From Calvatia gigantea (taxonomy: Eukaryota > Basidiomycota > Agaricomycetes > Agaricales > Lycoperdaceae): a stretch of 64,000 nt of DNA. The translations under genes and the position numbers were made by a program. The stretch lies in contig JACAAK010000021.1 of assembly GCA_025093985.1 (NCBI GenBank), forward strand, positions 172,409-236,408, written 5' to 3'. Positions 1 through 9,647 of the stretch are shown here, in pieces (position 1 is the first letter of the stretch; each line of letters begins with the position of its first letter). Below the pieces are notes generated by a model. That model had not been told where the DNA came from, searched no databases, and saw only the letters and a list, made by a program, of their open reading frames with translations.

Positions 1-425
1 TTCATCCACTGAGGTGAAATGTTTTAGGATTTCCACTTCAAATTCTTCAAAGGTGGAGTATCTCCATGGTACAGGTCTTCCATGGGCATTGATAATTCAG
101 CTATTATAGTATTATTCAGACCAAGTTCCAGCTTTCCTTCAACCATGAGACCTAGGATAAATCTAATTTGTCATTAGTCATCTGTAAAGGCTCTGGGATT
201 CATTTCAAGATAGTTTTTGACTAGCATTTATCAAGTTTTGAATCTTGGGGTTACTCTATCGAAGTTTGGAGGTTTTTGTCCAATTTCTTTTGAATTTCTG
301 TTATTTCCTACAAATTGAATTGCTAGGGTTTGGTGTCTTTATTAGCCTCCTCCTCCAAGCAAGAAAGAGGATAGAGTGGATAGACCATTACTGGAATTTC
401 ATGATGAGGGAGGAGAGGAAGAGAG
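1..425 (-). pseudogene. Degenerate gag-like remnant of a left-edge retroelement (element L)
   Basis: Read on the minus strand, the first 125 bases give a short stretch resembling the middle of a Ty3/gypsy gag (Trp-Arg-Tyr-Ser-Thr-Phe-Glu-Glu-Phe near positions 30-75). Stops and frame changes break the rest. Chromovirus A is inserted at 425 with duplication of GAGAG, so this segment continues at 6814 on the other side. The assignment to gag rests on one short block and is weak. The element would run off the left edge of the window. Confidence 0.35.
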
Positions 426-734
426 TGTTACGACCTTAGTCGGTTTAGACCTCAGGTTGCAGCTCTGGCTAAGTCTTGAGGGCGAGTAAGGGAAAGAGAA
501 CAGAAGGTGGTTAAGTGTATCAAATACAATAGGGTGTATATACACTTAAATACGGAAAGGAGCATCCAGTTGAATGGATGGAGTAACTACATGAAACATC
601 CGGTCAAGGCGTGGTAGTTGGTACGAGTCATATCTTTCGGAGAACGCTGGACTAGAATAACCGAAACAGGCACGCAGATAGTTAGGAATGTAGAATGGCA
701 CGGAACGCGTTATGATCGGTGGAAACTCATAACA
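426..734 (-). repeat. 3' LTR of chromovirus A
   Basis: This is a 309 bp LTR with TG...CA ends, matching 6500-6808. It lies downstream of ORF3 in transcription order. On the transcribed strand a G-rich tract followed by TAT precedes it. Confidence 0.95.
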
Positions 735-745
735 ATACCCCCTGA
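735..745 (-). other. Polypurine tract of chromovirus A
   Basis: On the minus strand a run AGGGGG followed by TAT sits directly against the 3' LTR, where plus-strand DNA synthesis starts in LTR elements. The same G-run plus TAT is seen before the 3' LTR in C, D and E, and as GGAGGGTAT in F. Confidence 0.75.
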
Positions 746-752
746 TTAGACT

Positions 753-1739
753 TCATGCCTCAGGAAGTTCATCAAACTCTCCATTGACTACGGCGGCAGC
801 GAGGGCTTTCTTGGTGGCTCCGATGAGGTACTTCCCTTCGTTGGAGCATGCGAAGAAGACGGGCAAGTGGCTGCGGCCATCTTGACGGATACGGACTGGG
901 ACTCTGTTGAAGGGGAACTCGGTGACGGTCAAGTTGTCCCAGTAACTCTTGACTATTGCTTTCCAATAATGTTGGTCCTTTTCTTGGCCTGGTAGTATAC
1001 TGCGGAATCTTGCTGGTGGGAGAAAAACCGATACGATCTACAGTGGGGTGATGGTCTTTATGAATCGTCGGAGTGCGTTGACTTCCTCCTTCATTGAGAC
1101 GGTGGTTTCTTTGTCCATGGGCATGTCTGCTCATTTGGCTGGTGGGGAATGGATGGTGGTGTGTAGGTCGGTGAGAGTGATTCCGATGCGTGTAACGAGT
1201 TGATCAATGTCTGGATCTTCTGTGGTTTTGTTGCGTCCTAGTAGGTTCATAGCGACATCTGCAAGTTCCAAAAAGATGTCGGCGATATCGAGGTGGTTGA
1301 ATACCTCTAGAGCGAGGTCAATGCGACTCTGAAGACTGTGGACCCGGTTTTGTTCACTGGGTGTAAGGGTGGATAATTCTAATATGCGGAAGATGGCGGG
1401 GATATGCTGGCTTGTGGAGGACGATGCGTTGGTGAACCCGGCGTACATGTCCGCGAAGGTGATGCAAGCAGTGGCGAGAGTGATGTGGCGGTTTACTGCG
1501 AGTCATTTGTTTTGGGCCATGATTGTTTCTACTTCGTCATTTGTGGCTTTGTTGACATCCTTGAGGAGGGTCTCAAGGAGTCCTTGTGCTGGGGACGGGG
1601 TGGTTGCAAGGTTGTAGCGGGTACCTTGGGGTGCGGGTGCGTGGCTATTGCCTGGCTTCGGGAGGGGGACTGAGGAAATCGTGGTCGGGTTGGGGTAGAC
1701 GAGGGAGTTGATAGAGATGTGGTTGGCTTGAGAGGACAT
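753..1739 (-). pseudogene. ORF3 of chromovirus A (third ORF, unknown function), broken
   Basis: This is a 987 nt frame, the same length as in D and F, starting Met-Ser-Ser-Gln-Ala-Asn and ending Asp-Glu-Leu-Pro-Glu-Ala. Three internal stops break it: two TGA at Arg codons and one TAG at a Gln codon (near 1038). It starts 6 nt after the pol stop TAG (1746-1748) in the pol frame. The protein has a Pro/Ser-rich start, a long predicted-helical middle and a C-terminal block with Phe-Leu-Pro-Pro-x-Arg-Phe-Arg. I recognise no family; see the intact copy in F. Confidence 0.85.
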
Positions 1740-1745
1740 GTTTGG

Positions 1746-4700
1746 CTAGTATCTTTGTCTGGGGGTTGACTTGGCTGATGTTTTTCTGGATTTCTTGCCC
1801 CCCTTTTTATAGGTATCCTCCAGATGCCTTTTGTGGTACTCTGCTATCGCATCTCGGGCGTTTTGCAAGTTTGACTCTGCTATCCACGTATCTTCTTCGT
1901 TGCTGTATCCTTTCCAGTGTATAAGGAATTGATATCCCCTTCCTCTTCGTCGTTTTCCTCAGACTTCTTCTACTTCGTATTCTTCTTCATTGTTGATGAT
2001 CATTGGTTCGGGCGCTGGTGCTTCTTTCTGGATGTGGAATGATGTTTTCTGTGCCGGGGTTAGCAGCTGTTCGTTGAATACATTGTGGATGGCCCATCCT
2101 TCTGGTATCACCAGCCGATATGCCGCTTCCCCTATTTTTTCCTTAATCCGGAAAGGCCCATACCTTTTTTGGCCTAGCTTCTTTGATGACTGATTGGTAT
2201 GGATGTTGGTGTTTTCTAACCATACTTCATTGTTGATCTAGTATGTCCTCGTGTTCATCTTGCTGTTGTCATGTGTCCGTTTCATCTTTTCTTGATATGA
2301 TCGTAGTGTGGAAGTGGCATTGTTTCTTGCATTTTGGAGTTGTTTTAGGAACTCCATACTGCTAGGGTTGTTCGTCGTTCCATTTTCTTTTCCTTTCCAG
2401 GGGTGTCTTCTGTAGTTTAGGTAGAATGGTGTCATCTGAGTGCCAGTGTGCTTCTTGTCGTTGTATTGGAATTCGGCCATGGGTAGCCATTTCGCCCAGT
2501 CGTTTTGGTCGTAGTTGCAGTATATCCTCAGGTATGTTTCGACTTCTCTGTTAATTCTTTCTGTTTGTCCGTCGGTCTGTGGGTGATAGGCCGTTGACAG
2601 GTTTCGTTCTATCCCTAGTCCTTTGAACAGTTCACCGGTGAATTCGGATGCAAACTGTGGTCCTCGGTCACTAAGGACTTTCCTCGGTATTCCGTGTAGC
2701 TTCCATATTTCGTCACGGTAGTGCTGTGCTAGTTCTTTTGAGGAAACATCCGTCCTTGTCGCTATGAGTCATATCATTTTTGAGAACCAGTCGACAATGA
2801 CTAGGATAGCGTCCTTTCCTTCTGATTCAGGCAGCGGCCCAATGAGGTCGATGCTCACTTCTTCCCATGGACTGTTGGGGATAGGGAGCGGGTGCAGAGG
2901 TGTCTTGCGTGGCTTATTTCGTTGGCAACTCTGGCATCCTCTGATGTACTTTTGAACATCCGTTCAGATTGCCGGCCACCAGTAATCTCTGGTCACCAAC
3001 TCAATCATTCGGTGTTGTCCCGGGTGCCCTGTGTCAGGGGCGTCGTGGTATTGGTGTAGTATTTCTTCTCTGAGTGCCGGTTCGGGTGGTACATACATGC
3101 TGGCATTTTTGTAGATTATTCCGTCGTGTTCGGTGATGTCAAGGTCTTGGTTGCGTATTTTTTGGATGATGGCCGTTTCTCGTCCTTTGTTCATCTTGAT
3201 TCGTTCCTTGAGGGTGGGTTCCATAAATAGTTCGGCGCGAAGTAAGATGGTTCCTTCTGATGGTTCGTCGTCTTTTTTGTTTGTTAGCCAAGTGTCTCAG
3301 ATCATGGTGACTAGTTTCTCTTCTTCCTGTTCTGGCTCTTGGTAGATTCTGGAGAGGAGGTCCGCTTTTGTATTTGTTTTTCCCGGTATGTGGCGCAGTG
3401 TGAAGTCATAGTCTTGTAACTGTAGGTACCATCTCGCTTGTCGGCCGTTTAGTTTTTGGGGTTCCCTGTAGTATTTCAGGTTTTCATGGTCGGTTCAGAT
3501 TTCGAATTTCTCTTCTGCATCTAGTAGGTAGTGTCGCCATTCTTTTAGTGCATGCATGATGGCCAATAGTTCTTTGTCGTAGATTTCATAATTTCGTTCT
3601 GCTGGTGATAGTGTGTGGGACGTGAATGCGATTGGGTGCCATTTCAAATTTTGTTCTTGTGAGAGTACTCCCCCTAGTGCGTAGTTTGATGCGTCGACTT
3701 CTACCCGGAATTGACCTTTCCTCTGGGGTAGTGTCAGGGTGGGTTCTTCTGTGATTCGTTGTTTTAGTTCATCAAATGCAGATTGTTGTTCTTCTTTCCA
3801 TTCCCACTCCTCTGATCCTTTTAGTTTGTTTAATGGGGCTGCTATCTTGCTGAAGTTTTTTATAAATTGGTGGTAGTAGTTGGCGAAACCAAGGAATCTT
3901 TCTATTCCTTTCTTGTTGTGTGGTTGGGGCCATTCTCATACCGATTTTACCTTTTCAGCCTCCATTTCAATGCGTCCGTGTCCTACTGTTACTCCTAGCA
4001 TTGGGATTTCTTCGGCGTCGAAGATGCATTTGGATCGTTTGAAGCATAGGTTGTGTTCGGCTGCTCTTTCTAGGAATCGGATTGTTCGTTCTCGTAATTG
4101 CTCTTTGGTGTCTCCCGGAATTGCGAAGTCGTCCATATAGTTTACTATATCTCTGTCGCGTAACAGGTCTCGGAAGATGCTCGCCATCATTCTTGAGAAT
4201 GTTCCCGGTGAATTACTAAGACCGAAGAACATTACTGTAGGTTTGAATAGCCCTTCGTTGGTTAGGAAGGCTGCTTTCCACTCGTCTCCTTCTTTGATTC
4301 GGACGTTGTTGTAGCCCCAAATAATGTCCAGTTTGTTGAAATATTTGGCTTTTTCTAATTTGTCAATGACCTCTCCGATCCGAGGCAGCGGTGTTTTATC
4401 CTTGATGACTACATTATTCAACCGTCGGTAATCTTGAATGAGTCGTTTTGAGCCATCCTTTTTTGGGATGAAAAAGGTGGGCGCGGCGTATGGTGATTTC
4501 GATGGTCGTATTCATCCTGATTCGAGGTTTTCTTTAACAAATGTCTTGAGCTTGTCTTGTTCCTTGATCGTCATGTTGTAAGTTCCTGCGTTGATTTCCT
4601 TGGGTGCATCTTCTGTTAGGATTATCTCATGGTCCCATTCTGTTCGTTCAGGTAGCTTGTCGAATGTAGTTTTGTTGAATAAATGTGTGAATGGCCGTAC

Positions 4701-5291
4701 ATAGTCCGGTAGGTCTGATGGTTCGGTGGGGTCGGGTTCTTCTTCCTCTTCCCATATGTCTTTGGTGGTGGTCATGCTTCGGATTTTGTCTGTTACCTGG
4801 ATGCTTTGGTATGGGACTTTGCAGTCCTTTGGGCATCGATTGAACTTTATTTCTCCTGTTCGCCAGTTTACTTCCGGGTTGTGTTTGATGAGCCAGTCGT
4901 GTCCTAGGAATACTTCTGCTCTGTCTTGGAGTTGTATGACCGACGCTTCAATCATTTCTTTGTGTCCTTCAATTTCCATCTGTATAGTTGCCTTTTCTGT
5001 GACCTTTCCCCCTTGGTTTGTCGTGCCATCCGCGTTAAGTACCGTGATTTCTTGTCCTAATTTTTCTGTGGGGATTTTTTCTTCGTCTACCAGTCTTTTG
5101 CTGATGCTGCTGGTGGTGCATCCTGAGTCGACTATAGTGTTTACTGTTATCCTTTTTGTCGGGGTTTGGATTCTCCCTTTTAGGTTTAGTTCGTGCTTTC
5201 GTTTCTGAGGAATCGTGTAGTATTCTTCTGATATCCTAGATACAAGTTTTTTGACTCTCGAGGCAGTGCCTACTCGGAGTCTCCGGAAAAA
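1746..5291 (-). pseudogene. pol: pol of chromovirus A (PR-RT-RNase H-IN-chromodomain), broken
   Basis: The polyprotein frame lies -1 to gag. In order: protease with Asp-Ser-Gly near 5130; RT with Tyr-Met-Asp-Asp near 4130; RNase H near 3700-3480; HHCC zinc region near 3050-2930; DDE integrase near 2860-2560; and a chromodomain (Trp-Lys-Gly-Tyr type) near 1990-1850. Many stops interrupt it. Most are TGA at CpG-containing Arg codons (for example near 2768, 2966, 3299, 3940 and 4513), plus some TAG and TGA from Gln or Trp codons. No frame-shifting indel is evident, so the damage is mostly point decay. Confidence 0.9.
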
Positions 5292-6418
5292 TCCTGGTGT
5301 TCTTCTGGCTTGGCTTCATCTATTGCTCGGATCTGTACCTTCTTTGGTGCAGTGCATGCTTTGGCTATGTGTCCGATTTTGCCGCAGTTGTAGCATGTTA
5401 ATCCTTTGGGCTTTTTGCAGTCCTTGGACATGTGTCCGAATATGCCGCAGTTATAGCACTTGGGTTCTCCTTTTGTATTGAACACGTGTCATCTGCTTCC
5501 TATCTCCATGGGTTCTCCCATTCCTCCATAGGTGGTTCCCGAGTTAGTCTTCTTATCTCCTCGGTATTCAGATGCCTCATATCCCTGTCCAACTGCTAAT
5601 ATGGCCTCCTTCCATTCTGGGTACGTGTCAGGTCGAGCGGCTGGAGGGTAGCCTGTGATGGTGTGGATAATATCTTGTCAGGCATTTTTTCGCAGCAAGA
5701 ACATAGCATGTCGGTTGTCAGTTTTTGCCTTGTTTTTGAGTACTTTGAATTCAATGAGGTAGTCGGCCGTGTTCCTATTTCCTTGTTTGAATTTTTCGAT
5801 CTGCCATTCCGCTTTTGCGTTCATGGCATCATCCGAAAAGGTTTGTTTGAATTCTTCGGCAAAGACTTTCCAGTCCACGGAGTCTTCTCCTTCCAGAATT
5901 TGTGGTGCTTTCATTGCGGCATATGCTCCTGCTGTTCCTCCCCTCAGTCTGGCTAAGACTGCTATGGCTTTGTCGTCTGCCATGGCAACTTTGTTAAATT
6001 TCATGAAGAGTGTCATGGCTCTCCACCAATCGTCAAATTTAGTTCAGGTTCCATCGAAGAACCCTGGGTCGGGTACGAGTCCCTTTGTGCTAGGTGCTGT
6101 AGTGGGCGCAGTATTGTCCGTCATTTCTGAATTTCCCGATTCTGATTCTATTTCGGTGTCTTGGTTCTCCGGTTGTCCTAACTGTTCTTCTGCTATGTCA
6201 AGTTCATTGAAGAGTTCTGATATAATTGCTTCTACTCCTGTTGGGTTTACTTCTTGTGTGGTGTCTCTGGGTTCGTTGTCTGTTACAACCGTTTCTGGTG
6301 CAGGTACTTCAGGGTTCTCTGCTTCTTCGTCCGATGAGTCGGTTTCACTGTCTGTTTCGAGCTCGTTGTCTGTGACTTCGAGCTGGGGTTCTCTGTATTC
6401 GTTGGGGTTTGAGCTCAT
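5270..6418 (-). pseudogene. gag: gag of chromovirus A, broken
   Basis: This 1149 nt frame has the same length as gag in F. The first ~115 residues are acidic and low in complexity. Then comes a capsid-like block (Phe-Asp-Asp-Trp-Trp-Arg), and near the C-terminus two CCHC knuckles of spacing C-x2-C-x4-H-x4-C (5400-5460 and 5340-5395). Internal TGA stops include codon 125 (6044-6046), the same codon that is TGA in F. The last codons overlap the start of the pol frame around an A-run (T-run on the coding strand) at 5287-5291. Confidence 0.9.
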
Positions 6419-6486
6419 ATAATGGCTCCTGGGTTCGTCGTGGTTCGAGTCTTTTCCAACTCTATTTCTTGCAAGGTGAGGTGGTG

Positions 6487-6499
6487 ACGCTTAACCAAA
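6487..6499 (-). promoter_or_regulatory. Self-primer binding site of chromovirus A
   Basis: Next to the 5' LTR, the minus strand reads TTTGGTTAAGCGT. Its 11-base core (6487-6497) is perfectly complementary to an 11-base word inside the same LTR (6582-6592). No tRNA 3'-end complement is evident. Complementarity between the primer site and the LTR is the hallmark of self-priming in the Tf1/sushi group of fungal chromoviruses; use of that mechanism here is inferred. Confidence 0.75.
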
Positions 6500-6808
6500 T
6501 GTTATGACCTTAGTCGGTTTAGACCTCAGATTGCAGCTCTGGCTAAGTCTTGCGGGCGAGTAAGGGAAAGAGAACAGAAGGTGGTTAAGCGTACCAAATA
6601 CAATAGGGTGTATGTATGCTTAAATACGGAAAGGAGCATCCAGTTGAATGGATGGAGTAACTATATGAAACGTCCAGTCAAGGCGTGGTAGTTGGTACGA
6701 GTCATATCTTTCAGAGAACGCTGGACTAGAATAACCGAAACAGGCACGCAGATAGTTAGGAATGTAGAATGGCATGGAACGCATTATGATCAGTGGAAAC
6801 TCATAACA
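6500..6808 (-). repeat. 5' LTR of chromovirus A, with promoter and self-primer word
   Basis: This is a 309 bp LTR. On the minus strand a TATTTAAG box lies about 35 bp upstream of ACGCTTAACCA (6582-6592). That is a normal TATA-to-start distance, so the word is the likely 5' end of the RNA (start of R) and would fold onto the primer site just outside the LTR. Confidence 0.9.
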
Positions 6809-6813
6809 GAGAG

Positions 6814-7827
6814 CACTCTGCCTCTTCAACCTCTGCTAAGGAGTCTGCTAGGGAGTTTTTATACTCTGATTCCAAAAATTGGGGTTGATGTTTGGGAGGG
6901 TGATGGGGGGTGGCTGGGTGGTTGAACATTCATTTGAGTTTGAGTTTGAGTTGAAGTAGCCATTATTTCAGTTTTTGGATGTATTAGCTTTTGCAATTTG
7001 AAACCAGGGATGTCTGGGTATTCAAAGGTGTCTGGAGTGTATAGAAGGTGAGTTCCTTCTCTATTGAGGATGTCTTGAGTTTTATCTGGGTGTTCCAGTA
7101 GTTGGTGGAAAGTTTTATCATCTGAGTCATCTTTAAGGATTGATGGTAGAGTTTGAGGGTTTTTAATTCCAAACTGGGAAGGAGATATGGCTCTGGATGG
7201 GCTTTGTGGTGGAGAGTCCTGTGGCAGGGCCTATTGGGGCAAATTGGGTTGAAAATAGTCAAATTTGCCACTTTGAGATAGCTTGGGAGGTTTTGGTTCA
7301 TTGGATTTCCTTATGAGTGCAGGTAGTTCCTGGAGTAGTTTAGGCTTTTGGGATCTGGTACATGGGATGTGGTATATTCTTTCCAAACATGGTGCTGAAG
7401 GTCCTTCTGATTGGTAGACATGTTAGGATGGTAGTATGGCAGGTAATTCAAAGGAATGTTGAGTTAGAGTATGGAATGATCAGTCTGGAGAGGAAAGAAG
7501 GTGTAAGGGACATTTCTCTTTTCAAGACATGGTGGAAGAAACCTGATAGTGGTGACCTAGCCCACTCTACTCAACACTGGTTAAGGTGGAGGCTTCTTGG
7601 CATGTCAATACATAGAGGAATAAAAAAAATAATGATAAACTAGTGGTAAATAGTCCTACTCTTCTTAATGCTACTTGGTAGAGAAAGAATTTTAGTAGAC
7701 CTGAAGTTCTACTCTTCTTAACCCTATTATTGGGAAGGCTTCTTAACATCAACAGATGGAGGAATAATTGGCAGAAGCTGGTCATAAGAGTTGTGTAGAA
7801 ACAAGAGAAGGGGTGAAGTTATTCTTA
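6814..7827 (-). pseudogene. Continuation of element L, gag-like leader and coding remnant
   Basis: On the minus strand, 7170-6830 gives a mostly open, Thr/Gln/Pro-rich reading (including Met-Ala-Thr-Ser-Thr-Gln near 6963) that fits the N-terminal part of a gypsy gag but is not diagnostic. Between about 7570 and 7770 there is a loose imperfect duplication around CTACTCTTCTTAA. Nothing else is recognisable. The interpretation as the leader and gag of a minus-strand element whose 5' LTR is 7828-8447 is inference from position. Confidence 0.35.
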
Positions 7828-8447
7828 TGTTATATATGTTACCTTACTTCACAAATGAGCCTGGATCATCCTTTACTCAGAGAGGAGGTTCAATGCTATA
7901 GCTTAGGAGAATTGGCAAGTCTCAATGACTTCTGTGCAGACTTTAGATCACTCCTTCAATAAGAGCTCATACTTGTCTGAGAAGTCTAAGTTAAGTGCCT
8001 CTACAGTCCCCAAGGTTGTTAACCTTGTAGCAGACAAGTGAAGATAAGGAAGCTTGTTACTAGAATAACCTAAGGTAATACAAGATGTACTGCTAGAGTT
8101 ATATATTAGTTCTAAATAGAGATGAGTAACTACGTAGTAAAGGATATGAGTCAATGAGATAGTTACTATGTTAATTGGTAATCTAAGGAATCATAGGGAT
8201 GAGTAATAAATTGAAAGAAGTTAGATATGAGTTAAAAGAAGTTGGAGATAAGTAGATAGAAGTCCAATAGTGGAAATACAAGGTATAAACAGAAACATGA
8301 CTCAAAAGGAGTCATAAGAAGTTGAACTATAACTATACATATTAATAAATAAAAATAAGAAAGAAATAAGTCTGAGGGAAAGGTAATTCATTACAAAAGG
8401 GGTTAATTCACTAGAGAGTAGAGTATAGGGGGGGTAAGTTTGTAACA
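7828..8447. repeat. LTR of element L family (620 bp)
   Basis: This segment has TG...CA ends (TGTTATATATG...TTTGTAACA) and matches the solo LTR at 14346-15293 along its length. The flanking 5-mers differ (TCTTA left, CAGAT right), so it is not a solo insertion with its own TSD. Gypsy-2 coding sequence starts abruptly at 8448 without a gag start. The simplest reading is that this is the right-hand LTR of an element extending off the left edge and inserted in gypsy-2 gag. Confidence 0.75.
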
Positions 8448-9361
8448 CAGATGATGAACATCTCCATGAACTTGCTCTCATTAAGGCTCAGGTCCAGAAG
8501 GTTGAGACTAAACATCTTAGAATTAATGCTCTTGCAATAAAGCAGTTGTACTCTATTTCCAAGGCCTTAGAATATACAATAGCCAGCTTATCTACCACCA
8601 TGTCAGGCTCTGGCACTCCAGTATACATTGTTCCCCCTAGTGGTCATCCCCTGAAATTGACTGATCTTGAATGGCATATTCTATACAGCTTCTCAGAATG
8701 TTTCTTATACTGCCACCCCTTGGTGGATTATCAGTCAAAGGATTGCAAAGAGCATAAGCTGTCCAGAGAAGGTTACTAGCCTGTCCACATCCCATCTCAG
8801 AAGGCAATCACCAAATTCTATACTAAACATGGTTTACCAATCCCAGCTACCCATGATTTCACTAATCTACCCCTTTGTTCTGCAAAGAGGGCAAGGACTG
8901 AAGGCCCCATGCCTACTGCCCTGGTTGTTGTCATCTAGGACAATATCCCTACTGGCTCTGCTGACAAGAGTTTTCTTGTTGGGGACACTAGTGGTGAAAG
9001 CATTCTTGCTGCAATTGATGCTGGTGATACATCAAGGAGGGCAACTGTAAGGTTCCCTATTTGTTCTAGGACTGTAAATTGACAGGTCCAAACACAGAAT
9101 TTCTGGTACATTGTCAAGTCCTCATTAATAGTGGAGCTCATATCATTCTCATTCATTCAGACCTTGTCTTACATCTTGGACTTCCACTTTGTCATCTGCA
9201 TTCACCATTTTCTTTGAAGGGTGCCCTAGAAGGTACCAATAAACAATTGCAATACTATGTTAGAATCTTGTTAATGTCACTGGACCTCCAGTATACTTCT
9301 CACATAGTAGATGCCATTATCATTGATAACTTGTCAGCTCCAATCATCCTTGGGATACCTT
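8448..9361 (+). pseudogene. Gypsy-2 gag C-terminus and protease, fragment
   Basis: This is coding remnant of the host gypsy element. The stretch 8460-8780 and a frame to about 9050 resemble the C-terminal part of a fungal gypsy gag, without a visible start codon. From 9079 there is a retropepsin-like segment: the active-site triad is now Asn-Ser-Gly (expected Asp-Ser-Gly), followed by the family's Ile-Leu-Gly-Ile-Pro block at 9340-9360. The frame then breaks where copia-1 is inserted and resumes at 14140. Confidence 0.65.
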
Positions 9362-9631
9362 TGTTGAAAATTGGTGGCTCAGCATCATGTGCTGATGTCA
9401 TGAAGAATTTTCAGGTTTCCATATTCATTCCATTTTGTTGTTTCAGTTCCGATTCCACCACAAAAGTCTTTTTTGTATTGTCTTGTAAATAAGTGTACAT
9501 TACTGTTTCCTCACTTATATGTAGTCTCCTATATTCTTGAGGTCCAGTTCTTGTCCATGGACTTCAGTCCACTGTGAAGCCTGCAAGTACTGTTGTTGCC
9601 TACACTGTACTTACAAAGATATGTCATGTCA
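9362..9631 (+). repeat. 5' LTR of copia-1
   Basis: This 270 bp LTR matches 13870-14139 closely. Its ends are TGTTGAAAATTGG and GTCATGTCA. Confidence 0.88.
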
Positions 9632-9647
9632 GGTTATGGGCCCCAAC
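9632..9647 (+). promoter_or_regulatory. Half-tRNA primer site of copia-1 (initiator Met type)
   Basis: GGTTATGGGCCCCAAC starts at the base after the LTR. It is complementary to an anticodon-loop sequence of eukaryotic initiator tRNA-Met (the CAT anticodon lies inside the pairing), not to a tRNA 3' end. Internal (half-tRNA) priming is established for Drosophila copia and yeast Ty5. The likely gag ATG (9636) lies within this site. Confidence 0.7.

Larger units (their letters stand above)
426..6808 (-). mobile_element. Chromovirus A, full-length Ty3/gypsy LTR retrotransposon
   Basis: This is a complete 6383 bp element on the minus strand, with 309 bp LTRs at both ends and a perfect 5 bp TSD GAGAG (421-425 and 6809-6813). 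In transcription order it holds the 5' LTR, primer site, gag, pol, ORF3, polypurine tract and 3' LTR. Counted by eye, the LTRs differ at 15 sites; 14 are transitions. All three reading frames carry stops, mostly CGA to TGA. A and F are close relatives (ORF3 begins Met-Ser-Ser-Gln), distinct from B, D and E (Met-Pro-Ala-Ser). Confidence 0.95.

Noticed and set aside
7362..7643. 93-codon plus-strand frame as a gene
   Set aside because: No recognisable domain or start context; it lies in decayed element L sequence.
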